This document shows positions 35,102 through 43,295 of a stretch of 64,000 nucleotides of DNA, piece by piece. A program made the translations under genes and the position numbers. Position 1 is the first letter of the stretch; every line of letters begins with the position of its first letter. The DNA lies in contig NZ_JAPNLJ010000018.1 of assembly GCF_026627445.1 (NCBI RefSeq), positions 1 to 64,000 of the forward strand. The letters are read 5' to 3'. Source of the stretch: Streptomyces sp. H27-H1. Lineage in GTDB: Bacteria > Actinomycetota > Actinomycetes > Streptomycetales > Streptomycetaceae. The notes beneath the pieces were generated by a model, which made no database searches, was not told the DNA's origin, and was given only the letters and a program-made list of their open reading frames with translations.

Positions 35102-35707
35102 TCAGGCCCGAACGGACCCGCCTGCGAGCATCGGGGCCTCGGCCGCCGCGTCGACGACGGCGCCGCCCTCGACCCGCCCCGCCAGCTCCCGCGCCCAGCG
35201 GACGATCCCGCCCAGGTCCATCCCGTACGGCACCCCGGGCCCGGCGGGGGAACCTGCTCCGGGTCCGGTCTCGTGTCCGGCGTCAGATCCGGACTCAGGT
35301 CCGGACTCAGGTCCGGACTCGGTGTCGGCCGCGGGGGCGGCAGCGTCGTGGGGCTGGTCCAGCCCGGCCAGGGCAGCGGCTCCCCGGCGCAGCAGTCGCG
35401 CCCCGCCGACCGCGTTCCCGCGCGCGCAATGCGTCAGCCCGACCGCCAGCTGTGCGAGCGCGCGCCACAGCGGAGCCGCTTCCCCGGGCCCGGACTTCCA
35501 GGCGTCCTCGAACACCTCGTGCGCGTGGAACGGCATCCCGGCGTCCAGCAGCCGCTGCGCCTCCGCCACCGTCTCCCCGGGCGACCGCACCACCCCTTCG
35601 GGCTGCCGCTCCACCCCCTCGGCCCCGTAGGGCAGGGGTCGCCCCAGCCCGTCTCTGGGCCGGGCGTTCCGTGCCCGACCCTCACCGTCCCGATCCCTTG
35701 CGTTCAC
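35102..35707 (-). CDS. DUF309 domain protein
   Basis: Predicted 201-aa cytoplasmic protein. The DUF309 helical core is at about residues 40-105: AQRLLDAGMPFHAHEVFEDAWK, with the conserved His-x-x-H-E-x-x-E pattern (FHAHEVFEDAW), then LWRALAQLAVGLTHCARGN. A low-complexity insert follows, coded by three 12-bp tandem repeats at 35288-35323. GTG 35707 is preferred over ATG 35746 because the next residues (ARDRDGEGRARNARPRDGLG) match the usual start. Role of DUF309 is unknown. It diverges from the tRNA-Pro gene. Confidence 0.8.
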   Translation of the reverse strand: MNARDRDGEGRARNARPRDGLGRPLPYGAEGVERQPEGVVRSPGETVAEAQRLLDAGMPFHAHEVFEDAWKSGPGEAAPLWRALAQLAVGLTHCARGNAVGGARLLRRGAAALAGLDQPHDAAAPAADTESGPESGPESGSDAGHETGPGAGSPAGPGVPYGMDLGGIVRWARELAGRVEGGAVVDAAAEAPMLAGGSVRA

Positions 35708-35815
35708 CTCCCCATCCTCTCCCGCGCCGATAACCGGTGCATGCACACCCCCCGCCGTGGGGTAATGTTCTGCTTGTGCCGCAGGGACGGGGGAAACCCC
35801 AGATCAGAAGCACAT

Positions 35816-35889
<74 letters not shown>

Positions 35890-35907
35890 CTTTTAGAAGT
35901 CGGATCC

Positions 35908-35943
35908 AAGAGGTCGTTTCAGAGAAATCTGAAGCGGCCTCTT
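35908..35943 (+). terminator. Terminator of tRNA-Pro
   Basis: 16-bp stem with two G-U-type mismatches (35908-35923 with 35928-35943) and a GAAA loop, followed by TAGTCGTTT. Related to the element at 2380. Confidence 0.8.
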
Positions 35944-36388
35944 AGTCGTTTCCGGGGACCAGTTGGGGGATCGAACCCGTGGCCCGGTGCGCCCGCCACC
36001 ACCCCTGTCGCACACCCTCCGCGACGGCTGCGCAATTCGCCCCGGGGGAGCGGGTGTTCAGCTGACCCTTCCCCACCGGTGAACCACTCCATCAATGCGG
36101 CATCTGCTAGGAAAGTCGCAATCGGAGACGGTAGATGCGGTCCAATCTGCTCGATAGGATCTGTATCTGCGTCCGCTAGAGTGAACCTCGGTGCGGGAAC
36201 GCGTGGGCTTGAGTCGTCCCCGGTCGCCCGGGTGAGCGCCCACAACCGAGAGGCCCGACAGGCCGGACCCGCATCCACATCTCCGCCGGGACGCGGGCTC
36301 AGCCGCGCCGACAGCAGCGGCAGGACCCCGTCCGTGCCGGCACCCCGTACCTCAGCCGCCGTTTCGACCATCAGAAGGATGGAATCCG

Positions 36389-36681
36389 ATGACCAGAAGG
36401 CTGCTGCGGCTCCCAGCCCTGCAAAGGGCGCTGCTGGTCAGCGGGGGCGCCGCGATCAGCGGGGGCAACGTCACCACCACCAATTTCACCGGACCGGCTC
36501 TGGCGGCGACGACCTCAACGGCAGCTTCCCCAGCGACGCCGACGGCGAGCCTGTCCGTGAGGGTTCCACCTCGGCCGCCCACTGGACGGCCGCCATCCAC
36601 GCCGGGAGATCGTCCTCCCCGAACACCTGCACCGACGTCTGGGCGCTGCGCCTGGCCATGAACAACGGGTACGGAAGGTGA
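36389..36681 (+). pseudogene. Possible frameshifted secreted protein
   Basis: An ATG at 36389 behind GAAGGA starts a signal-peptide-like stretch (MTRRLLRLPALQRALLVSGG, then AAISGGN). After about 36500 the more protein-like frame is the one ending at 36681 (DLNGSFPSDADGEPV, AAHWTAAIHAG, LRLAMNNGYGR). Joining them needs a frameshift. I do not recognise a family. The 440 bases before it (35944-36388) hold no gene I can support. Confidence 0.3.
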
Positions 36682-36719
36682 GGGCGGACAGCCTGGTCCG
36701 AGGTCGCTCCCGCGCCAAA

Positions 36720-36755
36720 TAGCTCGGTCATCGACATATGTCGGTTGCCGAGCTA
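36720..36755. promoter_or_regulatory. Nested concentric operator of the PadR gene
   Basis: Inner palindrome CGACATATGTCG (36732-36743) and outer arms TAGCTCGG (36720-36727) and CCGAGCTA (36748-36755) share exactly the same centre. It lies 10 bases before the PadR GTG. PadR repressors bind ATGT/ACAT-type dyads over their own promoters, so autoregulation is likely. Confidence 0.65.
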
Positions 36756-36765
36756 TCGTGGCGTC

Positions 36766-37110
36766 GTGAACGATCAACCTTTGCGCGAGCCGACCTTGCT
36801 CATCCTCACAGCGATCGCCGACGCCCCACGGCACGGATACGCGATCGCCCAGGAGGTCGAGAAGATCTCGGAAGGGCGCACGAAAATGCGCACCGGAACG
36901 CTCTACGGGGCCCTGGAGCGGCTCCTCGAGCAGGAACTCATCGTGGTCCACGACGAGGAGGTGGTCGACGGGCGCAGGCGGCGCAGCTACACGCTCGCGC
37001 CGCGTGGGCGTGAGGTGCTGGCCACCGAGGCGGCCCGGATCGCCCGGACCGCCCGGGAGGCGACCCGGCGTCTGGAGCTCGGCGGGTTCGACGGGGCGGT
37101 GACCGCGTGA
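36766..37110 (+). CDS. PadR-family transcriptional regulator
   Basis: Predicted 114-aa winged-helix repressor. PTLLILTAIADAPRHGYAIAQEVEK at residues 9-33 and RTGTLYGALERLLEQELI near 42-59 are the PadR core, followed by the wing RRRRSYTLAPRGREVL. A short C-terminal helix completes a PadR-s2-type dimerisation arm. GTG 36766 gives the usual length. It overlaps the next gene by 4 bases (GTGA) and probably controls that membrane protein and perhaps the ABC exporter downstream. Confidence 0.88.
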   Translation: MNDQPLREPTLLILTAIADAPRHGYAIAQEVEKISEGRTKMRTGTLYGALERLLEQELIVVHDEEVVDGRRRRSYTLAPRGREVLATEAARIARTAREATRRLELGGFDGAVTA

Positions 37111-37967
37111 GCGCGCTGTTGAGGCTCTACCCGGCCGTCTACCGCCGGGAGTTCGGCGACGAGATCGCCGACTCCTACCGCGAGGCCACGGCCGGCGCGG
37201 GCAGGCCGGCGCGCCTGCGCGAAGCCGTCGATGTCGTCGGTCACGCGCTGCGCATGCGGCTCGGGCTGGGCTCGGCGGGACGCGCCGGACGGCTCCTCGC
37301 GGCCCTCGCGCCGTTCGCCGTCGTCGCGCTCGCGGTGAACGCGATGACCTGGGCCAGGCTGAGCGTCACCGCCCTGCGCATGGACCGGCAGATCGACGGC
37401 ATCGGCCCTTCCGTTCTGATGGGGGCGGCCGGCCTCGCGATGCTGCTGGGCGCCGTACTGGCCCTGACCGGCCGCTGGGCGGTGGGTGTCTGGACCGTGC
37501 TGGCGGGCACCGCCGCGATCTTCACGTCCCAGGTGCTACGGCTGGGCCTGGGCCTTGAATTCGCGGTCGTCACCAGTGGGCCGCTCCTCCTCCTGGCCCT
37601 GGTGGCGGTCCTGTGTCCGCCCGACCTGCGCTCGACGCGGAGCCTGCGTGCGGCCGGGGTGTCCGCCGTCGGGGTGGCCACGGTCCTGCTGACCATCGCG
37701 CCTCAGATGTGGACGCTGCCGTACCCGCTCGGCGCGCTGTACGTCGCCGGGCCGGTGGCGGGCGGGCTGATGCTGGCCGGGCGGCCCGCGTTCGCCCGGC
37801 TGAGCACGGCGCCCGAGGTGCTCCTCGCTGGTCTGCCCTTCGTCGTACTGGGCGCGTTCAGCGGGTTGCTGGACCTGCTGTTCCTGCCCGCGCTCGGCCT
37901 GTTGCTGGCCGCGTCCACCACGGTCGCCGTCCGCCGCCGGAGAGGCCGTTCGAAGCCGTCGGCTTGA
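37107..37967 (+). CDS. Membrane protein coupled to PadR
   Basis: Predicted 286-aa membrane protein. The N-terminal 60 residues (LLRLYPAVYRREFGDEIADSYREA) are the soluble opening commonly encoded after PadR genes, and about six hydrophobic helices follow with a basic end RRRRGRSKPS. Function is not known; PadR partner membrane proteins are thought to act in stress or export. Translationally coupled to PadR. The 188 bases before the next gene hold its leader only. Confidence 0.75.
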   Translation: MSALLRLYPAVYRREFGDEIADSYREATAGAGRPARLREAVDVVGHALRMRLGLGSAGRAGRLLAALAPFAVVALAVNAMTWARLSVTALRMDRQIDGIGPSVLMGAAGLAMLLGAVLALTGRWAVGVWTVLAGTAAIFTSQVLRLGLGLEFAVVTSGPLLLLALVAVLCPPDLRSTRSLRAAGVSAVGVATVLLTIAPQMWTLPYPLGALYVAGPVAGGLMLAGRPAFARLSTAPEVLLAGLPFVVLGAFSGLLDLLFLPALGLLLAASTTVAVRRRRGRSKPSA

Positions 37968-38155
37968 GCCACCGGGCGCCTTGCCGGCGGGGCGGGCAGC
38001 GGCCCGCCCCGCGGGCCGGCCATCGGAGAAACCTGTCGGATCTCCGCGGAGTTCGGCCGGTTCTGGACTGTGGACGGAAAAAGGCTTGGACCGCACGGGC
38101 GCCCGTGCGGGACACTCCGCTCTCTGACCAGATGGTCCGAGAAGGCGGGGTTGGG

Positions 38156-40030
38156 ATGGGATCGCCCGAATCGTACGGAAGCCCACCGAACGACAGTCCA
38201 TCGAACGGCAGTTCACCGAAGGAGAGTCCGCCGCGCCGGAGCCCGGTGCTCCTCGCACTTCGTTACTACGGACGGGAGCTGGCCCGCCTCAAATGGCTGA
38301 CGGCGCCCGCGATGCTGTTCCCGGCACTGGGCAACATCGGCATCCACTACATCGCACCGCTGATCGTCGCGAAGCTCGTCGGCCGGATCGCCGGAGGATC
38401 GGGGGACGCCGGTGGCGCCATCTCCTGGACGATGCCCTACGTCCTGACCTTCGCCGGGGTCCTGCTGCTCTCGGAAGCGCTCTGGCGCGCCGGGCTGCAC
38501 TGCCTGAACCGCCTGGACGCCCGCGGGATCGAGCAGCTGTACGTCACCGGCATGGACGAACTCTTCGCCAAGGACGCCGCGTTCTTCCACGACAACTTCG
38601 CCGGGTCGCTGACGAAGCGCGTCCTGAGCTTCGCCTCCCGCTTCGAGGAGTTCGTCGACACCCTGACGTTCTCGGTCATGGGCAGCTTCGTGCCCCTGGT
38701 GTTCGCCTCGGTGGTGCTGTGGCAGTACGACCCGCTGCTCGTCGTCGGACTCCTGACGATGATCGTGCTCACGGGACTGTGCGTGGCACCCCTGATCCGT
38801 CGCCGCCAAGCGCTCGTCGCCCGGCGGGAGGAGGCGATCGCCCACGTGTCGGGCCACGTGGCGGACAGCCTGATGAACATGGACACGGTCCGGGCCTTCG
38901 CCGCCGAATCGCGTGAGGCGGCCGAACACCGTTCCCGCGTCGCGGAGTCGAGGCGGCTCACGCTGCGCTCGTGGGACTACGGCAACCTGCGCATCGACAC
39001 GCTGGTCGCGCCGCTGTCCGTGGTGACCAACGTGCTCGGCCTGATGCTCGCCATCGTGCTCGGCGGGGGAGCGCACGGAGTGGAGGCGGTCATCGTCGCC
39101 TTCACCTACTACGCCAACGCGACCCGCATCATGTTCGAGTTCAACCAGATCTACCGTCGTCTGGAGAGCTCGATGACGGAGGCCGCGCAGTTCACCGAAC
39201 TGCTGCTGACGCCTCCGACCGTGCTCGACCCGGCGGAGCCGGAACCGCTGCGGTGCCCGCCCGCCGCCGACGTACGGTTCGAGCGGGTGACCTTCTGCCA
39301 CGCGGGCGCGCGGCCGCTCTTCGACGGCCTGGACCTGGCCGTGCCCAGCGGCTCGAAGCTCGGCCTCGTCGGCCGCTCCGGCGGGGGCAAGACCACGCTC
39401 ACCCGGCTGCTGTTGCGGATGACGGACATCGGCGCGGGCCGGATCCTGATCGGCGGGCAGGACATCAGCCGGCTCAGCCAGGCCGACCTGCGCAGCCTCA
39501 TCGCTTACGTTCCCCAGGACCCGGCGATGTTCCACCGGACCCTGCGCGACAACATCGCCTTCGCCCGCCCGGAAGCCACCGAAGCGGAGATCCGCCGCGC
39601 CGCCGAGGCGGCGCACGTCACTGAGTTCGCCGACGGGCTGGCGGACGGCTTCGACACGATGGTGGGCGAGCGCGGGGTGAAACTGTCCGGCGGGCAGCGC
39701 CAGCGGGTCGCCCTCGCCCGGGCGATCCTGCGCGACGCGCCGATCCTGCTCCTCGACGAGGCGACCAGCGCCCTCGACTCGGAGAGCGAGATCCTCGTCC
39801 AGGACGCGCTGTGGGGGCTCATGGCCGGACGGACGGCGCTGGTGGTCGCGCACCGGCTGAGCACCGTCGCCACCATGGACCAGCTCATCGTCCTCGATCG
39901 CGGACACATCGTCGAGCAGGGCACGCACAGCCAACTGCTGGCCGCGGACGGCACTTACGCGAAGCTGTGGCAGCACCAGTCGGGCGGCTTCCTCGACGGT
40001 ACCGCAGCCGCACAGGCCGACCTGCGCTGA
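38156..40030 (+). CDS. ABC exporter, fused membrane and ATPase domains
   Basis: Predicted 624-aa half-transporter of the MsbA/lipid-peptide exporter type. After a Ser/Pro/Asn-rich start of about 30 residues, six membrane helices occupy about 45-340. The ATPase has Walker A GRSGGGKTT near 405, LSGGQRQR near 507, Walker B ILLLDEATSALD near 527 and the VAHRLST His switch. It would work as a homodimer and could export the RiPP made by the neighbouring cluster, although a second ABC system lies at 54.2 kb. ATG 38156 is preferred over 38132. Confidence 0.87.
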   Translation: MGSPESYGSPPNDSPSNGSSPKESPPRRSPVLLALRYYGRELARLKWLTAPAMLFPALGNIGIHYIAPLIVAKLVGRIAGGSGDAGGAISWTMPYVLTFAGVLLLSEALWRAGLHCLNRLDARGIEQLYVTGMDELFAKDAAFFHDNFAGSLTKRVLSFASRFEEFVDTLTFSVMGSFVPLVFASVVLWQYDPLLVVGLLTMIVLTGLCVAPLIRRRQALVARREEAIAHVSGHVADSLMNMDTVRAFAAESREAAEHRSRVAESRRLTLRSWDYGNLRIDTLVAPLSVVTNVLGLMLAIVLGGGAHGVEAVIVAFTYYANATRIMFEFNQIYRRLESSMTEAAQFTELLLTPPTVLDPAEPEPLRCPPAADVRFERVTFCHAGARPLFDGLDLAVPSGSKLGLVGRSGGGKTTLTRLLLRMTDIGAGRILIGGQDISRLSQADLRSLIAYVPQDPAMFHRTLRDNIAFARPEATEAEIRRAAEAAHVTEFADGLADGFDTMVGERGVKLSGGQRQRVALARAILRDAPILLLDEATSALDSESEILVQDALWGLMAGRTALVVAHRLSTVATMDQLIVLDRGHIVEQGTHSQLLAADGTYAKLWQHQSGGFLDGTAAAQADLR

Positions 40031-40056
40031 ACGGCGGCCCGGGTACGGGTACCCGG

Positions 40057-40809
40057 TCAGAACTCGGCTGCCAAGGCGAGCTGGCGCTCGCGGTCCTGTC
40101 TCAAAAGCTGCGGTATGGCGCCGCTCGGGGCCACGCCCAGTTCCGCGGAGAGCAGCTCCTGATAGCGGCGGTATCGGCGGTGTGCGTCGGCGACCTCGCC
40201 GACGAACAGGCAGGACTGCACGGCCAATCGCCGGGGCCCCTCCCTCAGCGGGTCGGCCTGGGTCGCGGCGTCGGCCAGCTCGAGCACCGCGGAGTGCTGC
40301 CGTCGCTGGAGGAACCTCTCGGCGAGGCGCTCCAGCGTCTGGACGCGCTGGAGCTTCCACTTCTCCTGGAACGGCACGAGCCAGTCGTCGTCCCAGTCGT
40401 TCAGCAGCGGATGGCGCAATACGCTCCACGCCTGCGGCAGCCGGTCCTCGGCCACCACTATCCCACCCGCACCGGACACCGCCGCCATCAGCCCGGCCGC
40501 CGCCCGGTAGTCCACCTCGACGTCATCGGCAAGCGTGACGGTGGTGTGCGAAGCCCGCAACAGGCCCCCGGCCGTGGCCTGGTTCAGCCGCCACAACGTC
40601 TGGCGCAACCGGGCCCCCGCCCGGTCGGCCGGGGCATCGGGCCACAGCCGGGCGGCCAGATCGCCGCGCCGGAACGGGCGGTCGTTGAGCACCAGGGCCG
40701 CGACGATCCGTTGCTGGATGTCGCTGAGATCGGTGACCCGATGGTCGGTGCGGCAGACGAAGCCTGGCAACAGCGATATGTGCACGATGCCTAAGCCTGT
40801 GGGATTCAT
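40057..40809 (-). CDS. SARP-family transcriptional activator
   Basis: Predicted 250-aa protein with the layout of Streptomyces antibiotic regulatory proteins: an OmpR-like winged helix at about residues 20-95 (RRGDLAARLWPDAPADRAGARLRQTLWRLNQ) and a bacterial transcriptional activation domain to the end (RVQTLERLAERFLQRRQHSAVLELA, ADPLREGPRRLAVQ). SARPs activate biosynthetic operons by binding heptamer repeats near -35. It diverges from the precursor-peptide operon, and four 11-bp-spaced heptamers lie in between, so it is the likely activator of the cluster. Confidence 0.88.
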   Translation of the reverse strand: MNPTGLGIVHISLLPGFVCRTDHRVTDLSDIQQRIVAALVLNDRPFRRGDLAARLWPDAPADRAGARLRQTLWRLNQATAGGLLRASHTTVTLADDVEVDYRAAAGLMAAVSGAGGIVVAEDRLPQAWSVLRHPLLNDWDDDWLVPFQEKWKLQRVQTLERLAERFLQRRQHSAVLELADAATQADPLREGPRRLAVQSCLFVGEVADAHRRYRRYQELLSAELGVAPSGAIPQLLRQDRERQLALAAEF

Positions 40810-40870
40810 CGCACCTCTCGGGTCGTCCGACGGGCCGCCGGCCGCCGGGTGGGCGCTCCATTGATCCCGA

Positions 40871-40916
40871 TTTCCACGTTCGCTTCACATGAGCTTCACA
40901 ACGGCTGTGGTATGAG
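40871..40916 (+). promoter_or_regulatory. SARP-type heptamer repeats and -10 for the precursor operon
   Basis: TTTCCAC (40871), GCTTCAC (40882), GCTTCAC (40893) and GCTGTGG (40904) are spaced by exactly 11 bases, the middle two identical. A -10-like TATGAG follows at 40911. SARP activators recognise such 11-bp-spaced direct repeats. Transcription from here would give a leader of about 200 bases before the precursor gene, with a hairpin at 41031-41053. Confidence 0.6.
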
Positions 40917-41030
40917 CGTGAGGCAAGGTCCGGAGATCGTCAACACCCGTGCGCGGCGCGTTCTCGCCGTTACGGTCGCCCTCGCAATACACCCCGCCCG
41001 CGCTGCGTATGTCCCCTTCGTCGCTCCGGC

Positions 41031-41053
41031 ACAACCCACATTCGTGGGGTTGT
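41031..41053 (+). other. Leader hairpin before the precursor peptide gene
   Basis: ACAACCCAC (41031-41039) pairs with GTGGGGTTGT (41044-41053) with one bulged G. No U-run follows, so it may stabilise or gate the leader RNA rather than terminate it. The 310-base gap 40810-41120 otherwise holds the SARP sites. Confidence 0.35.
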
Positions 41054-41120
41054 TTCACGGGTCCACCGCGCGCAGTCTCGGTTGCGTCCCCGATCGAACG
41101 CGACAGCGAAAGGTGGAAGC

Positions 41121-41387
41121 ATGACCTTCAACGCCCTGGAGTCCCTGCGTACGGCCGGCGTTATCGGCGGCACGATGGCGCCCGCTCTCGAAGAGTTCTA
41201 CGCCAGCCTGACCCCCGAGGAGACCAAGGTCCTCATCTCGACGAAGACCCGCCTCGCGGCGATCCTGCCCGACGTGGTGGCGCACTCCCAGGACTGGACC
41301 TCACCCGAGGCCACGAAGGAGGGCTTCGACGCCGCGATGCTGTGTGCCTGCGGCCTCTGGTCGGGATCGGGCCAGGCCGAGAACTGA
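41121..41387 (+). CDS. RiPP precursor peptide with CACGLW core region
   Basis: Predicted 88-aa peptide. Residues 3-50 form an amphipathic leader (FNALESLRTAG ... LTPEETKVLISTKTRL), residues 51-70 an acidic linker, and the last 16 residues MLCACGLWSGSGQAEN are the likely core, holding the only two cysteines (75 and 77), one Trp (80) and a Ser/Gly run. AAAGGTGG precedes the ATG. It is followed by radical SAM, PqqD-like, FAD and peptidase genes. The leader resembles one that I recall annotated as aroma-sacti cluster domain, unverified. The cleavage site is not known; GG at 16-17 lies too early. Confidence 0.8.
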   Translation: MTFNALESLRTAGVIGGTMAPALEEFYASLTPEETKVLISTKTRLAAILPDVVAHSQDWTSPEATKEGFDAAMLCACGLWSGSGQAEN

Positions 41388-41458
41388 CCGTTCACGGGCG
41401 GGGTCCGGCGGCCACTCGCGTCGGGCCCGCGCCTGTGTCAGCCCAGAGAGGAGGCGGG

Positions 41459-42958
41459 ATGCGCGGGAATCTGGTCCGAAACCTGTCGTTGTTCGAGGTG
41501 CCGGGCGACCTGACGTACTTTGTGCACGGTGAGGACCACCTCGTGGTCAACCCGGAGGTGGCCGCCCGGTGCGTCCTCGCCGGACGCGAGTTCCGGGTCC
41601 TCGAAGCCCTGGCGGCCGCCCGGGCTCGCGGGGAACAGCCGGTACTGGAGCAGAACGACGAGACGGAACGCGTCCTCGCCAAGCTCATCCTGAACTGGAT
41701 CGTGTACTTCAACGGCAACAAGCCGAAGGTCAGGCTGAGCGAACCGCCCCTGGGCGTCGCGTACTACGCCGTCACCGACGGCTGCAACCTGCGCTGCCCC
41801 TACTGCTACGCCTCGTCCGAAAAGTGCCTGCCGGGCGAGCTCGACACCGCCGAGTCCCTGGACCTGGTCTCGCAGATCGCCGACTTCGGCGCCGGGACCA
41901 TCATCTTCACCGGCGGCGAGCCGATGCTCCGCAAGGACCTCTTCCAGATCGTCGAGCACGCCAAGAACAGCGGCCTGAAGGCCAACGTCATCACCAACGC
42001 GACGATGATCCGGACCGAGGCGAAGGCCAAGCGGTTCGCCGAGCTCTTCGACGCCGTCACGGTGAGCCTCGACGGAGGTACGGCCGAGACCCACGACCGC
42101 ACCCGCGGCAAGGGCGCGTTCGCCAAGACCCACCGGGCGATCCAGCTCCTCAACGAGGCCGGTGTGGCGCCGGCCATCAACCACATCGTCACCTCGGACA
42201 ACGTCCACGAGCTGGAGGACTTCGCCTCGTTCCTCGACGGGATCGAAATCCACAGCGTCCGCCTGATGAACCACAACGACCTGGGCCGGGGCGTCGGCGA
42301 CGAGTACGACTTCGGCTGGCAGGACCACCTGCGGGTGCAAGAGCTCGTCTGGACCTCGCCGGTCGCGGGCAAACTCAAGCCGGACGGTCCGAGGCCGGTC
42401 ACCGCCTGCTCGGTCAAGGGCAACTGCGGCATGGGCGGGAACGAGATCTACGTCAACTCCCTCGGCGACGTCTACCCATGCAAGCTCATCACGGGCAAGG
42501 GGGAGTACGCCGGCAACATCAGGAAACAGCGGCTGTCGGAGATCTTCGCCAGCCCGGTCCTGACCTCGATGCGCAAGAGCACCGTGTACGGCGGGGAGTT
42601 CCACTCCGACTGCGAGAAGTGCTACATCAAGGCGAACTGCGGCGGCGGCTGTCGGGCCGCGCACATGTCGGAGTCCGGGGACCTGCGGCGCAACAGCCGC
42701 CACCTGTGCCGGATCCTGCGGCACGGCGTCACCACACAGCTCTGGCAGGAGACCGGGGTGACCCGCGCCGAACTGGCCCTCAGCGGAACTGAGATGACGA
42801 TTCCGCGGCTGGTCGCCAGCGGAGAGGTGCACGAGGCCCACGAACAGTGGAAGACCTACGTCCGCCCGCCGGCGCCCGTGCCCGCGATCAAGGTGGGCGA
42901 ACTGATTCCGATCATGCCGGTGAACAGGAGGCTGGGCGATGTCCCTGCACATCAGTGA
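41459..42958 (+). CDS. Radical SAM/SPASM peptide maturase
   Basis: Predicted 499-aa enzyme. An N-terminal region of about 95 residues (VNPEVAARCVLAGREFRVLEAL) may help bind the leader. The SAM cluster motif CNLRCPYC is at 109-116 and GGEP near 142. The SPASM region has cysteines at 317, 323, 341, 385, 388, 394, 398 and 417, enough for two auxiliary 4Fe-4S clusters. Such enzymes make thioether or C-C bonds in peptides. The core's CxC and Trp are candidate sites. It lies 71 bases after the precursor and overlaps the PqqD-like gene by 20 bases. AGAGGAGG precedes ATG. Confidence 0.9.
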   Translation: MRGNLVRNLSLFEVPGDLTYFVHGEDHLVVNPEVAARCVLAGREFRVLEALAAARARGEQPVLEQNDETERVLAKLILNWIVYFNGNKPKVRLSEPPLGVAYYAVTDGCNLRCPYCYASSEKCLPGELDTAESLDLVSQIADFGAGTIIFTGGEPMLRKDLFQIVEHAKNSGLKANVITNATMIRTEAKAKRFAELFDAVTVSLDGGTAETHDRTRGKGAFAKTHRAIQLLNEAGVAPAINHIVTSDNVHELEDFASFLDGIEIHSVRLMNHNDLGRGVGDEYDFGWQDHLRVQELVWTSPVAGKLKPDGPRPVTACSVKGNCGMGGNEIYVNSLGDVYPCKLITGKGEYAGNIRKQRLSEIFASPVLTSMRKSTVYGGEFHSDCEKCYIKANCGGGCRAAHMSESGDLRRNSRHLCRILRHGVTTQLWQETGVTRAELALSGTEMTIPRLVASGEVHEAHEQWKTYVRPPAPVPAIKVGELIPIMPVNRRLGDVPAHQ

Positions 42959-43295
42959 CGCGGTGATCTGGCAGGAGACACCGGACGGCGTCTCGCTCTA
43001 CCACAGCGAGTCCGGCGACTTCCGCACCCTGAACTCGACGGCCGCCCAGATCTGGGCGCTCGTGGAGAGCGACGGGGACCGGGAGACGGTCATCAAGAAC
43101 CTGTCCCTCCTGTTCGCGGGGCACAACCCCGTGATGACGGCCCGCATCCGCGCGGAAGTCGACGCGTTCATCAGCTCCATGGTCGAAGCCGATCTGCTCT
43201 TGGAGACGGAAGCCCCAGCGCAGGCCCCAGCGCAAGCCGCAGCGCAGGCCGGGCCGGGCGCCGAGACGCGGAGCGAGCCGGCCGCCCGGTCATGA
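42939..43295 (+). CDS. PqqD-like RiPP recognition protein
   Basis: Predicted 118-aa protein. Residues 1-85 form the PqqD/RRE winged helix: VIWQETPDGVSLYHSESGDFRTLNSTAAQIWALVESD, then a helix and FISSMVEADLLL. A repetitive Ala/Pro/Gln tail (APAQAPAQAAAQA) of about 30 residues follows, coded by short direct repeats. It should bind the precursor leader and hand it to the radical SAM enzyme and possibly YcaO. It overlaps genes on both sides (20 and 4 bases), so stoichiometric translation with them is likely. Confidence 0.87.
   Translation: MSLHISDAVIWQETPDGVSLYHSESGDFRTLNSTAAQIWALVESDGDRETVIKNLSLLFAGHNPVMTARIRAEVDAFISSMVEADLLLETEAPAQAPAQAAAQAGPGAETRSEPAARS

Noticed and set aside
35919..36371. 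150-codon minus-strand frame after the tRNA
   Set aside because: It reads through the tRNA terminator region, has no ribosome site and no recognisable protein.
40912..41124. 70-codon frame with a signal-like segment, ending in ATGA overlap with the precursor start
   Set aside because: About one third of its third positions are A or T, unlike all neighbours, there is no ribosome site, and it covers the SARP promoter leader. Kept only as leader RNA.
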